Below, piece after piece: positions 41,808 to 51,715 of a DNA stretch of 64,000 bases. This DNA is from Photobacterium aquimaris (GTDB lineage Bacteria > Pseudomonadota > Gammaproteobacteria > Enterobacterales > Vibrionaceae), in the NCBI RefSeq assembly GCF_002954455.1, contig NZ_MSCC01000001.1, positions 220,497 to 284,496 on the forward strand, in the 5' to 3' direction. Both the position numbers and the translations under genes were made by a program. A model generated the notes under the pieces. It did not search any database. It was not told the DNA's origin and saw only the letters and a list, made by a program, of their open reading frames with translations. The stretch's first letter is position 1; every line of letters begins with the position of its first letter.

Positions 41808-42527
41808 ATGGCTACTCCACATATTAATGCTGAAATGGGTGATTTTGCAGATGTCGTGCTGATGCCTGGTGATCCACTACGTGCTAAATTTATCGCAGAG
41901 ACATTCCTAGAGAATGTTACTGAAGTATGTAACGTACGTAGCATGCTTGGTTTCACTGGTACTTACAAAGGTCGTAAGATCTCTGTTATGGGCCACGGTA
42001 TGGGTATTCCTTCTTGTTCTATCTATGCGACAGAGTTAATTAAAGACTTTGGCGTGAAGAAAATTATCCGTGTTGGTAGTTGTGGTGCTGTACGTGATGA
42101 CGTTAAATTACGTGATGTTGTTATCGGCATGGGTGCATCAACAGATTCTAAAGTAAACCGCATCCGTTTTGGTGGCCACGACTTCGCAGCAATTGCTGAC
42201 TTTGGTATGGTACAAAATGCTGTAGATGCAGCAAAAGTAAAAGGTATTCCAGTTAAAGTAGGTAATATTTTCTCTGCTGATTTGTTCTACAACCCAGATT
42301 TTGATTTCTTCAAAACAATGGATAAGTACGGCATCGTTGGTGTTGAAATGGAAGCCGCTGGTATCTACGGCGTAGCAGCAGAATTTGGTGCTAAAGCACT
42401 GACTATCTGTACTGTTTCTGACCATATTCTACGTGGTGAAGCAACAACTTCTGAAGAGCGTCAATTAACGTTCAATGAGATGATTGAAATCGCATTAGAA
42501 TCAGTATTGCTTGGTGATGCCGAGTAA
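41808..42527 (+). CDS. deoD: Purine nucleoside phosphorylase DeoD-type
   Basis: DeoD phosphorolyses purine (deoxy)nucleosides. Hexameric PNP motifs are [68 protein letters not shown] and [10 protein letters not shown] (the catalytic Asp). 239 residues, as in E. coli. Last gene of the nucleoside block. Confidence 0.98.
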   Translation: MATPHINAEMGDFADVVLMPGDPLRAKFIAETFLENVTEVCNVRSMLGFTGTYKGRKISVMGHGMGIPSCSIYATELIKDFGVKKIIRVGSCGAVRDDVKLRDVVIGMGASTDSKVNRIRFGGHDFAAIADFGMVQNAVDAAKVKGIPVKVGNIFSADLFYNPDFDFFKTMDKYGIVGVEMEAAGIYGVAAEFGAKALTICTVSDHILRGEATTSEERQLTFNEMIEIALESVLLGDAE

Positions 42528-42582
42528 TAGTCGTTGAAATAAGGCCGTTTATAGGTTCTTATTTTAATGAGGAAAGTTAAAT

Positions 42583-42621
42583 AAAAAAGCGGTAACAGTG
42601 CCAACTGTTGCCGCTTTTTTA
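42583..42621. terminator. Bidirectional terminator deoD / smp
   Basis: AAAAAAGCGGTAACAGT pairs perfectly with ACTGTTGCCGCTTTTTT except for one position; both strands have T runs. Confidence 0.92.
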
Positions 42622-42637
42622 TGGTCACTAATTGTTG

Positions 42638-43252
42638 TTATTGGTGCTGATTACGCAGGAATGGAAAATGTCCTTGGTAATGCTGACGACTAAAGACCAA
42701 CATCAATAATCCGCCTAGAATCAATGCCGCTATCATTAAGCCTCGAATAATAGCGGTCATGGTCGCCATTTGAGCGTAAGCATGAGTCAGTAATTTATCG
42801 TGTTCGAGCGTGATCCGCATAAAACCAATAATATGGCCATTGAGCAATACTGGCTCTGCAATTTGTTGGCGACCGATACTCGCCATTGCCAGTGGCGTCG
42901 ACAGCCCTGTTAATTGTTCTAATGGCATTGCGGCTTTGGTTTTTGCTAATACCACTCCCTCAATATTGTAAATACTAGCATCCAATATTAATGGCTCAGT
43001 TGTTAAATTTTGAACTAATAATTGCAGTTGATCTTGGTCTTTATTTTCAATATCTAGCGCTGAATTTTGAGCTGCTTGGCGTACAATAATTTGTGATAAG
43101 GTTTGAGTTTGTTCACTTAACAATTGATAGTTTTGTTGGCTAAGTGAAGCACCGTATTGAAGAATGCCAATAAATGTTAATAGGCATATTAGCAATATAA
43201 CGGCTTTATGCAGTCGCTGACGTTGCCACCGTTTGGTGTTCCATTGGATCAT
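42638..43252 (-). CDS. smp: Smp/YtjB-family membrane protein
   Basis: The protein has an N-terminal transmembrane helix (AVILLICLLTFIGILQYGA), a periplasmic domain of about 120 residues and a second helix near the C-terminus (LMIAALILGGLLMLVFS). This is the layout of E. coli YtjB (Smp), which is also divergent from serB. The architecture resembles the sensor half of histidine kinases, but no kinase is present. The function is not established. Confidence 0.85.
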   Translation of the reverse strand: MIQWNTKRWQRQRLHKAVILLICLLTFIGILQYGASLSQQNYQLLSEQTQTLSQIIVRQAAQNSALDIENKDQDQLQLLVQNLTTEPLILDASIYNIEGVVLAKTKAAMPLEQLTGLSTPLAMASIGRQQIAEPVLLNGHIIGFMRITLEHDKLLTHAYAQMATMTAIIRGLMIAALILGGLLMLVFSRQHYQGHFPFLRNQHQ

Positions 43253-43515
43253 TGAGAGCTCTCGATTACTTCGATGACGGTTATTCTACACTAAAAAAAT
43301 AATAGATGATTATTTCACCTATAGGTAATTGTTAAACTTTGTTAACAAATGGATGGTGGTAATGATTTGCAAAGAGAATTTCACGTAAGTAACTAATTTT
43401 ATAGATATAAACATTTCTTTGTTATTAGTGATATAACTGTCATTTTACAATTTGACTTGCTCTTCATGAGTACAATCGTTAGGTTTATAGTAATCAAATT
43501 GTTAAGGATGACATA

Positions 43516-44481
43516 ATGGACGTTGCGAACGTACTCAAAATCAACAAACACCCGACCTTGTTTAAACGCTTTCCCGAGATTTTATCTGTCACGAATACCA
43601 GTAAGCGCCAAGCGAATTGGTTAGTCTATGGTAAGCAAATTACCACTGATAATATTGAGGCGATTAATGATGTTGGTTTGAGTGCTATTGATATTGTCGC
43701 AGCTTGGAAAGTCGGCGCATATGATGCAATTTTAATTGCCAGTGAGCTAACGTTAGAGCAACAGCAAAAAGTGATAGAACAGCAATTAGACTTTGCTTAT
43801 GTGAGTGATATTCCTGATTTATCAATGCCTGGGGTTGTGGTATTAGATATGGACTCAACCGCGATTGAGATTGAGTGTATTGATGAGATCGCGAAACTTG
43901 CAGGTGTTGGTGAAGATGTGGCGGCGGTTACAGAGCGGGCGATGTCTGGTGAATTAGACTTTGAGCAAAGTTTACGTCAGCGCGTAGCTACGTTAGCTGG
44001 CGCAGATGAAGCGATTTTAGCGCAAGTGCGAGAACAACTGCCGTTAATGGCAGAGCTGCCCCAATTAATTGCGACCTTGCATCATTATGGTTGGCAAGTA
44101 GCGATCGCTTCTGGCGGGTTTACTTATTTTTCCGATCATCTTCAGCAACAATTTAATTTGGTATCAGCAACTTCCAATACGCTTGAAATTATTGACGGCA
44201 AGTTAACCGGTAAGGTGATTGGCAAAGTGGTTGATGCCAAAGCCAAAGCAGAAATATTATTGGCATTAGCTGAAGAGTTTGATATTGAACCGCATAATAC
44301 CGTTGCTGTGGGTGATGGTGCTAACGATTTGCTGATGATGGATGTTGCTGGGCTCGGTATCGCTTATCATGCTAAACCCCTAGTTGAACAACAGGCAAAC
44401 GTCGCAATTCGTCATGCCGATTTAGGGGCGGTCATTTGTATCTTGTCGGCATCCCTCGCCGAACAACGGTTAGCTTGGTAG
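43516..44481 (+). CDS. serB: Phosphoserine phosphatase
   Basis: SerB performs the last step of serine synthesis. The HAD motifs are LDMDSTAIEIECIDEIA (nucleophile Asp), the SGGFTYF loop and VGDGANDLLMM. An ACT-like N-terminal extension of about 100 residues is typical of the gamma-proteobacterial form. 321 residues. AAGGA lies before the ATG. Confidence 0.97.
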   Translation: MDVANVLKINKHPTLFKRFPEILSVTNTSKRQANWLVYGKQITTDNIEAINDVGLSAIDIVAAWKVGAYDAILIASELTLEQQQKVIEQQLDFAYVSDIPDLSMPGVVVLDMDSTAIEIECIDEIAKLAGVGEDVAAVTERAMSGELDFEQSLRQRVATLAGADEAILAQVREQLPLMAELPQLIATLHHYGWQVAIASGGFTYFSDHLQQQFNLVSATSNTLEIIDGKLTGKVIGKVVDAKAKAEILLALAEEFDIEPHNTVAVGDGANDLLMMDVAGLGIAYHAKPLVEQQANVAIRHADLGAVICILSASLAEQRLAW

Positions 44482-44492
44482 GTTTGATGCAG

Positions 44493-44520
44493 CATTCGCA
44501 CCTTATAATCGGTGCGAATG
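44493..44520. terminator. Perfect hairpin between serB and PilZ gene
   Basis: CATTCGCACC and GGTGCGAATG form a 10-bp stem with an eight-base loop between two convergent genes. No T tract follows on either strand, so its termination activity is uncertain. Confidence 0.5.
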
Positions 44521-44530
44521 GTTAATCACA

Positions 44531-46879
44531 TTAATGAATTTCAAGCCGAATTAACACTTCATCAGTAATATCTAAAATTTCACCACAACCGATTAATGAC
44601 GTGAACTCCATTTCTAATGCTCGCGCTCGATGTAATGTTAAGCGTGCTAATTTACTGAGTTTTTCACCAATTAAGATCGTAAGCGGATTCAGCACGGGTA
44701 ATGCGGTGATCCGCAATGCGAATAACTCTCCATGTTGGCGAGCTTGTTCAATATATGCCCGTTGGCTAGCAACATCATCAAAATCTTGGCGGAGCTTAGT
44801 GTCAACTTTATGCACTTTATTGTCTTTCATCTCAACTGCTAAATATAACTCATGAATAACAGGAGGCGGTTGTTTGTCTCGCGGTCGCATTGGACCGGCG
44901 AGTAATTGTTTGACTCGTTGTTTGAAAATAATATCAAGATCACAGCGATCATTATCACTTAGCTGGTGGAGAATGTTTGCCAGTGGAGATAATGGAAAAT
45001 TGGATCCAACCGCTTTTACCTTGATTTTATGGTCAATTTTTTCGGCGAAATAAGGCAAACAATGCAATCGAGTCAGCAACATTTGGTGCATCGCAAACAA
45101 CATCGCCGCAGAAGGTTGCGGCTCTTTGCATACCGACAGCTTCTCTAGATTAGAAGTAATTAACGTTTGTAGAAATTGCCCGCCTAATAAGCCGTCTTCA
45201 TTTTCAATGGTCGTTAACTGAATATTTTTTCCATTAGGGCTCGTGCGAATAACCTGATAAGGCATTCTCTTTAAAATACTATTTTTAGTGCTACGGGCTA
45301 AATCTGTAAACTCGATGATCACAGTGTCACCTTGCTTACAGCGCAGGGGGTGATCTAAATTAATATTCAGTCCACGACTGGAAAAATCGATTGAATGGCC
45401 GCTGATTATGCCATTATTTTGTTGAAGGGTAATGGTTGTTTGATATTGAAACCGAGATTCACTGCGCAGTGGTTTAGGATCAAAATGAATCGCTTCTGCT
45501 TGGCTAATCGGGTTACGATAGTGACGGAATTGATGTAATTCTTGAGCCATTAAGGTTGATGCTGCGCCACCAAGATAATCCGGTTGGACTTGCGAGTGAG
45601 TTAAATCTTGCAAGGTACCAATATGCGATAAATCCTGACAATATGGCATCATTTCGGGTGTCAGTTGGGCTAATGCTTGCTTATCGTTAGTGGTTAAAGG
45701 GTAGAGTGTTAATCGCATTACACGCCAACTTTTACGTTTTGCACCAACCTGCCAAAATAACAACCGTTGTTGGCGAGTCATTTCAGGCAATGCTGCGGAA
45801 TAAAAATAACGCTGGCCTTGATGCTCATGAAAGAAGCTATAAATTAAGGTGCTGGTTTGTGAAACCTTACTTAGACCGAGGTTACTGATACGAGAGACTG
45901 ATAGCAGATGATTAATAACCGGTTGGTTACGTTCATCATGCCAATATTGCCATTGGTGTTGATTATGATCGGTTAACAAGCTGTATTTAAGGCTAGTTTC
46001 GGCAAAAAATAATGGCATTGTTGTCGTATGTTTAAGGTAACAATGCTCAAACCCTTGGGTGCGCAATTGAATAATCTTATCGTCATGGTTATTACGACTG
46101 AACGATTGATGCTGATCATGCTTAATAATCGCCTGTAGTGCCGTATTTTCAGTTAATGCCAATAAGCGTAACCATTTAATGCTGTCGTTATCTTGAATAT
46201 CATCAATACCTAAAATACGATAGTGGTGACTTTGGTTAAGACGCGCATCTTGGTATTGTTGTGCCAGTTGTGGAAACGAAGCAGTAATTGTTTGACCAAG
46301 TTGGTAATCAAACGCCGCAGGCACTTTACATTTTGCACCAGAAAGAGAAAGATCGACCGTTGTCGCCAGTACTTGTTGGCTATTAGTTAATGTTAATGCC
46401 ATTGGGGTTGCGATACTGAGCCTCTTTTCTTCACGACTGAGGTAGTATCCAAATTGAATCAATTGAGCTTGAAATAAACTGTACTGAGTGTCTGCTGCTA
46501 CAGCTTCTGTTGGTGGCTGTTTTTGCTGTTGGTGGATAATACGAAAATTGTTATGAGTGTTAATTAACTCTTCGTAAAGTCCATAGCAATACTGACCGCC
46601 AAACACACGACTGCGGCGATGATAAATATTGATAGCGACATCATCTAACCAATGGTCATACCCATTAAAAGTATACAGTCGACACTGACCTTTAACCCGC
46701 CCTCGAAGATCAATAATTTTATTGCAAGGGGCCATCAAGCGATTGATTTCCATTTTTATTTGTAGTCGTACCGGCCCCGTTTCGTGCTCAGTTAATAATT
46801 TGAATATGGGCTCAAAATCAAGCTGGTTATAGATTGGCAATAACTGTTCAATCAGGGCTTTATAATCGTCGAGATGCAT
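44531..46879 (-). CDS. Tandem PilZ-domain protein (PlzC-like)
   Basis: This is a 782-residue cytoplasmic protein without membrane segments. It has two c-di-GMP-binding signatures: RxxxR at R149-R153 with DLSLSG at 176-181, and RxxxR at R472-R476 with DFSSRG at 498-503. Both PilZ domains therefore keep the ligand motifs. The location between serB and radA is that of V. cholerae PlzC (VC2344), recalled from memory. The role of the large remaining part is unknown. The gene is convergent with serB and divergent from radA. Confidence 0.88.
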   Translation of the reverse strand: MHLDDYKALIEQLLPIYNQLDFEPIFKLLTEHETGPVRLQIKMEINRLMAPCNKIIDLRGRVKGQCRLYTFNGYDHWLDDVAINIYHRRSRVFGGQYCYGLYEELINTHNNFRIIHQQQKQPPTEAVAADTQYSLFQAQLIQFGYYLSREEKRLSIATPMALTLTNSQQVLATTVDLSLSGAKCKVPAAFDYQLGQTITASFPQLAQQYQDARLNQSHHYRILGIDDIQDNDSIKWLRLLALTENTALQAIIKHDQHQSFSRNNHDDKIIQLRTQGFEHCYLKHTTTMPLFFAETSLKYSLLTDHNQHQWQYWHDERNQPVINHLLSVSRISNLGLSKVSQTSTLIYSFFHEHQGQRYFYSAALPEMTRQQRLLFWQVGAKRKSWRVMRLTLYPLTTNDKQALAQLTPEMMPYCQDLSHIGTLQDLTHSQVQPDYLGGAASTLMAQELHQFRHYRNPISQAEAIHFDPKPLRSESRFQYQTTITLQQNNGIISGHSIDFSSRGLNINLDHPLRCKQGDTVIIEFTDLARSTKNSILKRMPYQVIRTSPNGKNIQLTTIENEDGLLGGQFLQTLITSNLEKLSVCKEPQPSAAMLFAMHQMLLTRLHCLPYFAEKIDHKIKVKAVGSNFPLSPLANILHQLSDNDRCDLDIIFKQRVKQLLAGPMRPRDKQPPPVIHELYLAVEMKDNKVHKVDTKLRQDFDDVASQRAYIEQARQHGELFALRITALPVLNPLTILIGEKLSKLARLTLHRARALEMEFTSLIGCGEILDITDEVLIRLEIH

Positions 46880-47029
46880 GAGTAGGTCTATTAATGAGTG
46901 GCTAGATAGACTTATCGGTTACAACAACAAAAAGTTTAGTGTTAACTGACATGTATTTGTCGTTATTTGATAAATTCTTGACGCTAATCTGATTAGCAAT
47001 TGTGAATAATGAGTGATGTAGGAACTAGA

Positions 47030-48421
47030 ATGGCAAAAGCAGCAAAACGAGCGTATGTATGTAGCGACTGTGGTATGGACTTTGCGCGTTGGCAAGGCCA
47101 ATGTTCTGGGTGTAAATCATGGAATACCATCACTGAATTTACGATTCCTAACACTAAAACTGGCAGTGTAACGTCTGCACGTTCAAGTTTGTCAGGCTAT
47201 GCAGGTATTGCTGGTGGTGGCTCTAAAAAGCTGCACGAAGTTGAAGCTGTTGATGCTCAGAAAATGTTAACTGGTATTGGTGAACTTGATCGAGTGTTAT
47301 GTGGAGGATTAACCACAGGCTCTGTGAACATTATTTCAGGTGATCCTGGTGCGGGTAAAACAACCTTGCTATCAGATCTAGTGGCGCGAATGTCTAAACT
47401 GATGCCATCACTGTACTGTACTGCGGAAGAATCACTATCACAGTTTAAAAACCGTGTTAATCGCTTAAAGTTAGACTGTAATGAAGATAATTTATATCTG
47501 ATGGCTGAAACTAGTGTTGAAGCGATCATCGCTGAATTAGAGGCAAAACAGATTAAATTTGCGGTTATTGACTCGATTCAGGCAGTATCAACAGAATTAG
47601 CCAATGGTAGTCCTGGTTCACCATCACAAGTAAAAACAGCAGCACAAGCGCTGACGCAATACTGTAAACAAAACAACGTTACTATGTTTTTGATTGCGCA
47701 TGTGAATAAAAATAACGAAATTGCTGGGCCTCAAACACTGGTTCACATTGTTGATGCGTTACTGCATATCGACACCAATGATGGCCAAGTGCGTACCTTA
47801 CGCGCCAATAAAAACCGCTTTGGTGACGTTGATACAGTGGGTATTTTTCGTATGACAGAGCGCGGTATGCTCAGTGTTGATAACCCAAGTGAAATATTCT
47901 TATCGGGTTCTACCACCGAATCATCAGGCTCTGCGATCACCTGTATTCGTAAAGGTAATCGAAATATTTTATTAGAAATTCAATGTCTAACCACAGAAAC
48001 TGAAGGTGAGTTTCCACAGCGGGTCTGTGTTGGATTAAATATGAATAGAATTAAGATGTTAACCGGAATTCTACGTAAGCACGCCAAGACCAAAATCTTT
48101 CACGATACATTTTTTAATATTGTGGGTGGTTTAAAAATTGACGAATCAGAAACCTGTATTGATTTGGCATTAGTGGCAGCATTACTGAGTAGTTTAAATG
48201 AATTTGTGGTGCCACGCACAACGTGCATCATGGGTGAGTTAAGTCTTAATGGTGATGTGCGTCCGATTGATAGTGGCGTACCGCGAGTTAAAGAAGCGGC
48301 GCAACATGGATTCACTGAAATCTTTATTCCTTATCGTAATTATCATAAATCAATGGAAGGGCTTGGGGCTAAAATTGTCGCAGTGAAAACCATCCATGAA
48401 CTGATTGAGCTCATTAACTAA
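47030..48421 (+). CDS. radA: DNA repair protein RadA
   Basis: RadA is a RecA-like branch-migration ATPase in recombination. It has an N-terminal zinc finger (CSDCGMDFARWQGQCSGC), Walker A GDPGAGKTT, the KNRFGDVDTVGIF RadA motif and a C-terminal Lon-like domain (AALLSSLNEF..MGELSLNGDVRP). I chose ATG 47030 (463 residues): AGGAA is correctly spaced and the start MAKAAKRAYVC matches the family. An in-frame ATG at 47009 also exists. Confidence 0.97.
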   Translation: MAKAAKRAYVCSDCGMDFARWQGQCSGCKSWNTITEFTIPNTKTGSVTSARSSLSGYAGIAGGGSKKLHEVEAVDAQKMLTGIGELDRVLCGGLTTGSVNIISGDPGAGKTTLLSDLVARMSKLMPSLYCTAEESLSQFKNRVNRLKLDCNEDNLYLMAETSVEAIIAELEAKQIKFAVIDSIQAVSTELANGSPGSPSQVKTAAQALTQYCKQNNVTMFLIAHVNKNNEIAGPQTLVHIVDALLHIDTNDGQVRTLRANKNRFGDVDTVGIFRMTERGMLSVDNPSEIFLSGSTTESSGSAITCIRKGNRNILLEIQCLTTETEGEFPQRVCVGLNMNRIKMLTGILRKHAKTKIFHDTFFNIVGGLKIDESETCIDLALVAALLSSLNEFVVPRTTCIMGELSLNGDVRPIDSGVPRVKEAAQHGFTEIFIPYRNYHKSMEGLGAKIVAVKTIHELIELIN

Positions 48422-48457
48422 CACCAATGGTATAAGTGAGTTACGATTAGATTATGC

Positions 48458-48493
48458 AAGGCCAATCATCATCATATGATTGGCCTTTTTAAT
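48458..48493. terminator. Bidirectional terminator radA / M23 peptidase
   Basis: AAGGCCAATCAT/ATGATTGGCCTT is a 12-bp perfect stem followed by a T run; it lies between convergent genes. Confidence 0.9.
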
Positions 48494-48518
48494 GGATGCT
48501 AAATAGATAGGGCTGTTA

Positions 48519-49502
48519 TTAAAGATCGTCTTGGTTGTTTATAGGCTTGGTATAATTAACAGTAGTGATGCCGATATCGTGGTTTTCATCGCCGGTCAAT
48601 TGTACCTGCATTGCAACCATGCCATTGATGGTGTCTAGCAACGATGTCCATTGAACATTCTTTTCTTGTTTAAACAGCTCATCAAAGTTTTCAATGTTCC
48701 ATTTAACAAATGGCCGTGGATTAAGTGGTTTGCCTAAAAAGCGAATTTCATAATGTAAGTGAGGTCCGGTTGATAGTCCCGAATTACCCGTCCAACCAAT
48801 AAGTTGGCCTTTTTTAACAAACTCACCTTGCTTAACTTTAAATTTACTCATGTGAGAGTAAGTCGAAATAAACCCCATCGTATGATTTAAGGTTAATTGA
48901 TTACCATAACCATAATTACTGCTGCGAGCTCGCTCAATAACAGCATCTGCGGGGGCATAGATCGGAGTGCCAATTTTAGCTGCAAAATCAAGGCCATCAT
49001 GGCGTTTTCGCTTTTTGGTGATCGGATGAACGCGGGTTCCAAAGCCAGATGTTAATTGAACATTTGGTGTCGGAGGGCCATTTGGTATCAGCTGAAGTAA
49101 CGTTGCTCTGACTGCGGAGTTAATTGCAGCAGTATCAACCCGTTGAGCGATGGTTTGAGTTTCATCAACTGGCTCAATTCCCAGCACTGTTTCCATGTCA
49201 TCAATACGCTGGTTCAGGGTAACTAATGATTTTTTCTTACTCGCTAATTCTTGGTTAAGATCATGATTCATTGCCGTTTCTTCAGATAGTGAAGCACTTA
49301 ATGCTAATGCTTGGGCACTTAATTTTTGAGCTTTGATTTGAGAAATTTTAGCATTTTGATAAAGGTGAAACATTGAATAACTGCCATAGCTAAAAATACC
49401 ACAGACCGTAATGATCATCGCGGCACGATAATAGCGTTGTAGCGGGTGTGGCGATTTATTGGTTAATGATGGCTCTGACGATGATGGTTCTATATGAGAC
49501 AT
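48519..49502 (-). CDS. M23-family (LytM) peptidoglycan peptidase, membrane-anchored
   Basis: A cytoplasmic tail of about 25 residues is followed by one transmembrane helix (AAMIITVCGIFSYGSYSMF), a coiled coil (about 52-105) and an M23 domain. The zinc ligands are visible in RHDGLDF, STYSHMS and GPHLHYEIRF. The layout resembles TagE/ShyB-like endopeptidases of Vibrio. The C-terminal extension of about 80 residues is not recognised. It is likely to cut peptide cross-links in the periplasm. Confidence 0.9.
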   Translation of the reverse strand: MSHIEPSSSEPSLTNKSPHPLQRYYRAAMIITVCGIFSYGSYSMFHLYQNAKISQIKAQKLSAQALALSASLSEETAMNHDLNQELASKKKSLVTLNQRIDDMETVLGIEPVDETQTIAQRVDTAAINSAVRATLLQLIPNGPPTPNVQLTSGFGTRVHPITKKRKRHDGLDFAAKIGTPIYAPADAVIERARSSNYGYGNQLTLNHTMGFISTYSHMSKFKVKQGEFVKKGQLIGWTGNSGLSTGPHLHYEIRFLGKPLNPRPFVKWNIENFDELFKQEKNVQWTSLLDTINGMVAMQVQLTGDENHDIGITTVNYTKPINNQDDL

Positions 49503-49722
49503 AATCTATAGCTATTATTAAGAAATAAGTGAAAGCTGACAGAGATTAAGACCGTTGAGAGTGGTCCGTATCGAATCAACTAGCGATAAGTAATAAGTCT
49601 TTCAGTCTAGGTTGTTGCTTTTATTATTGCTAGCCATGACGTCACATAAATGAGGAAATACAGTATGTTGTTCTGCTGTTATTTTTGAAACTATTTGATT
49701 TTAAAGTCGTTTTTTTTTCAGT

Positions 49723-49753
49723 AAAAAAGAGCTGTTTAAACAGCTCTTTTTTG
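49723..49753 (-). terminator. Terminator of ettA
   Basis: AAAAAAGAGCTGTTT/AAACAGCTCTTTTTT forms a nearly loop-free palindrome just after the ettA stop. Confidence 0.85.
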
Positions 49754-49773
49754 ATTACAGCGCAGTAGTATAA

Positions 49774-51441
49774 TTATTTTGCAATACGTTTGTACTTAAT
49801 GCGGTGTGGTTCAGCAGCATCTGAGCCCAATGTTTTCTTCAACCAATCAGTGTATTCAGTAAAGTTACCTTCAAAGAAGCTCACTTTACCTTCATCGCGA
49901 TAGTCAAGAATATGAGTCGCAACACGGTCAAGGAACCAACGGTCATGCGAGATAACCATAGCGCAACCTGGGAACTCAAGTAGTGCTTCTTCCAACGCAC
50001 GTAGTGTTTCTACGTCAAGGTCGTTGGTTGGTTCATCGAGTAGTAATACGTTACCGCCCGATTTTAGCAGTTTCGCTAAGTGAACACGGTTACGCTCACC
50101 ACCTGACAAGTCGCCAATGCGTTTTTGATGATCACTGCCTTTAAAGTTAAAGCGTGATACATAGGCACGTGCTGGAATTTCAAAGTTGTTGATCTTAATA
50201 ATATCAGCACCTTCAGAAATTTCTTGATAAACCGTGTTGTTGTCATTCATGCTATCGCGGAATTGATCCACCGAGGCTAACTTCACCGTTTCACCTAATT
50301 CAATTGAACCAGAATCCGGTTGCTCTTCACCACTTAGCATCTTAAACAGTGTTGACTTACCCGCACCGTTAGCACCGATAATACCGACGATTGCACCTTT
50401 TGGCATGCTGAATGATAAATCATCAATCAGTACGCGATCACCAAACGATTTAGTAAGGTTATTAACCTCAATAACTTTGTCGCCTAAACGCTCACCTGGT
50501 GGAATGAATAGCTCGTTGGTTTCATTACGTTTTTGGTGTTCGTTAGTGTTTAGCTCTTCAAAGCGCGCCATACGTGCTTTTGATTTCGCTTGACGGCCTT
50601 TAGGGTTTTGACGAACCCATTCAAGTTCTTTCTCGATGGTTTTTTGCAAAGCACGTTCTTGCGATGATTCTTGTTTTAGACGCGCATCTTTTTGCTCTAG
50701 CCATGAGGTGTAGTTACCTTGCCATGGAATACCTTCACCACGGTCAAGTTCTAAAATCCAGCCAGCGGCATTGTCTAAGAAGTAACGGTCGTGGGTAATC
50801 GCTACCACAGTACCGCTGTAATCAACTAAGAAGTGCTCAAGCCATGCTACCGACTCAGCATCTAAGTGGTTAGTTGGCTCATCAAGTAGCAGCATGTCTG
50901 GCTTATCAAGTAATAATCGACAAATAGCAACACGACGACGCTCACCACCCGATAGATTCTTGATAGGTGCATCCCAATCCGGTAGGCGTAGTGCATCGGC
51001 AGCACGCTCAAGTTGCATACCGAGGTTATGACCATCTTTGGTTTCAATCAGCGACTCTAAATCGCCTTGTTCTTTTGCCAAAGCGTCAAAATCAGCGTCA
51101 GGTTCAGCATAGGCTGCATAAACTTGATCAAGACGAATTAATGCCTCTTTAACATCAGACACTGATTCTTCAACAATTTCACGTACTGTTTTGCTTTCGT
51201 CTAGTACAGGTTCTTGGGGCAGGTAACCGATTTTTAATCCAGCTTGTGGACGAGCTTCACCTTCAATATCGGTATCAATGCCAGCCATAATACGCAGTAA
51301 AGTTGACTTACCTGAGCCATTAAGGCCTAAAACACCAATTTTTGCACCAGGAAAGAAACTTAATGAAATATCTTTTAAGATTTGACGCTTAGGTGGGACG
51401 ATTTTGCCCACTCGCGACATGGTATAGACGTAATCAGCCAT
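49774..51441 (-). CDS. ettA: Energy-dependent translational throttle protein EttA (ABC-F)
   Basis: EttA binds the ribosomal E site and gates the first elongation step according to the ATP/ADP ratio. Two ABC domains have Walker A GLNGSGKST and GANGAGKST, signatures LSGGERRRV and LSGGERNRV, and Walker B LLLDEPTNHLD and LLLDEPTNDLD. The interdomain P-site motif is the Lys/Arg-rich segment around WVRQNPKGRQAKSKARM. 555 residues equal E. coli. Divergent from slt, as in relatives. Confidence 0.97.
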   Translation of the reverse strand: MADYVYTMSRVGKIVPPKRQILKDISLSFFPGAKIGVLGLNGSGKSTLLRIMAGIDTDIEGEARPQAGLKIGYLPQEPVLDESKTVREIVEESVSDVKEALIRLDQVYAAYAEPDADFDALAKEQGDLESLIETKDGHNLGMQLERAADALRLPDWDAPIKNLSGGERRRVAICRLLLDKPDMLLLDEPTNHLDAESVAWLEHFLVDYSGTVVAITHDRYFLDNAAGWILELDRGEGIPWQGNYTSWLEQKDARLKQESSQERALQKTIEKELEWVRQNPKGRQAKSKARMARFEELNTNEHQKRNETNELFIPPGERLGDKVIEVNNLTKSFGDRVLIDDLSFSMPKGAIVGIIGANGAGKSTLFKMLSGEEQPDSGSIELGETVKLASVDQFRDSMNDNNTVYQEISEGADIIKINNFEIPARAYVSRFNFKGSDHQKRIGDLSGGERNRVHLAKLLKSGGNVLLLDEPTNDLDVETLRALEEALLEFPGCAMVISHDRWFLDRVATHILDYRDEGKVSFFEGNFTEYTDWLKKTLGSDAAEPHRIKYKRIAK

Positions 51442-51715
51442 ATCCGTGTGTGATCTCTACTCTAAAATGAAGCTTATATAGTACCTATAATCTTTAAAAG
51501 TTCACTCGAATTGTTGGTTATTCGTTGGCTCAGTAAAGTATTTTAGCGATAAAAGTGATTGTTTATTGTAATGCTTACCATCACAATCATACGTAATGGA
51601 AATTATATATTCGTTAAGGTATGTAACGACTTATATTGATACGATATTGCCTTTTTTTGCTATCATTGAGCAAGGCTTATCGATAAGTTTTGGCGTTTTT
51701 TATATGGAGTTAATC

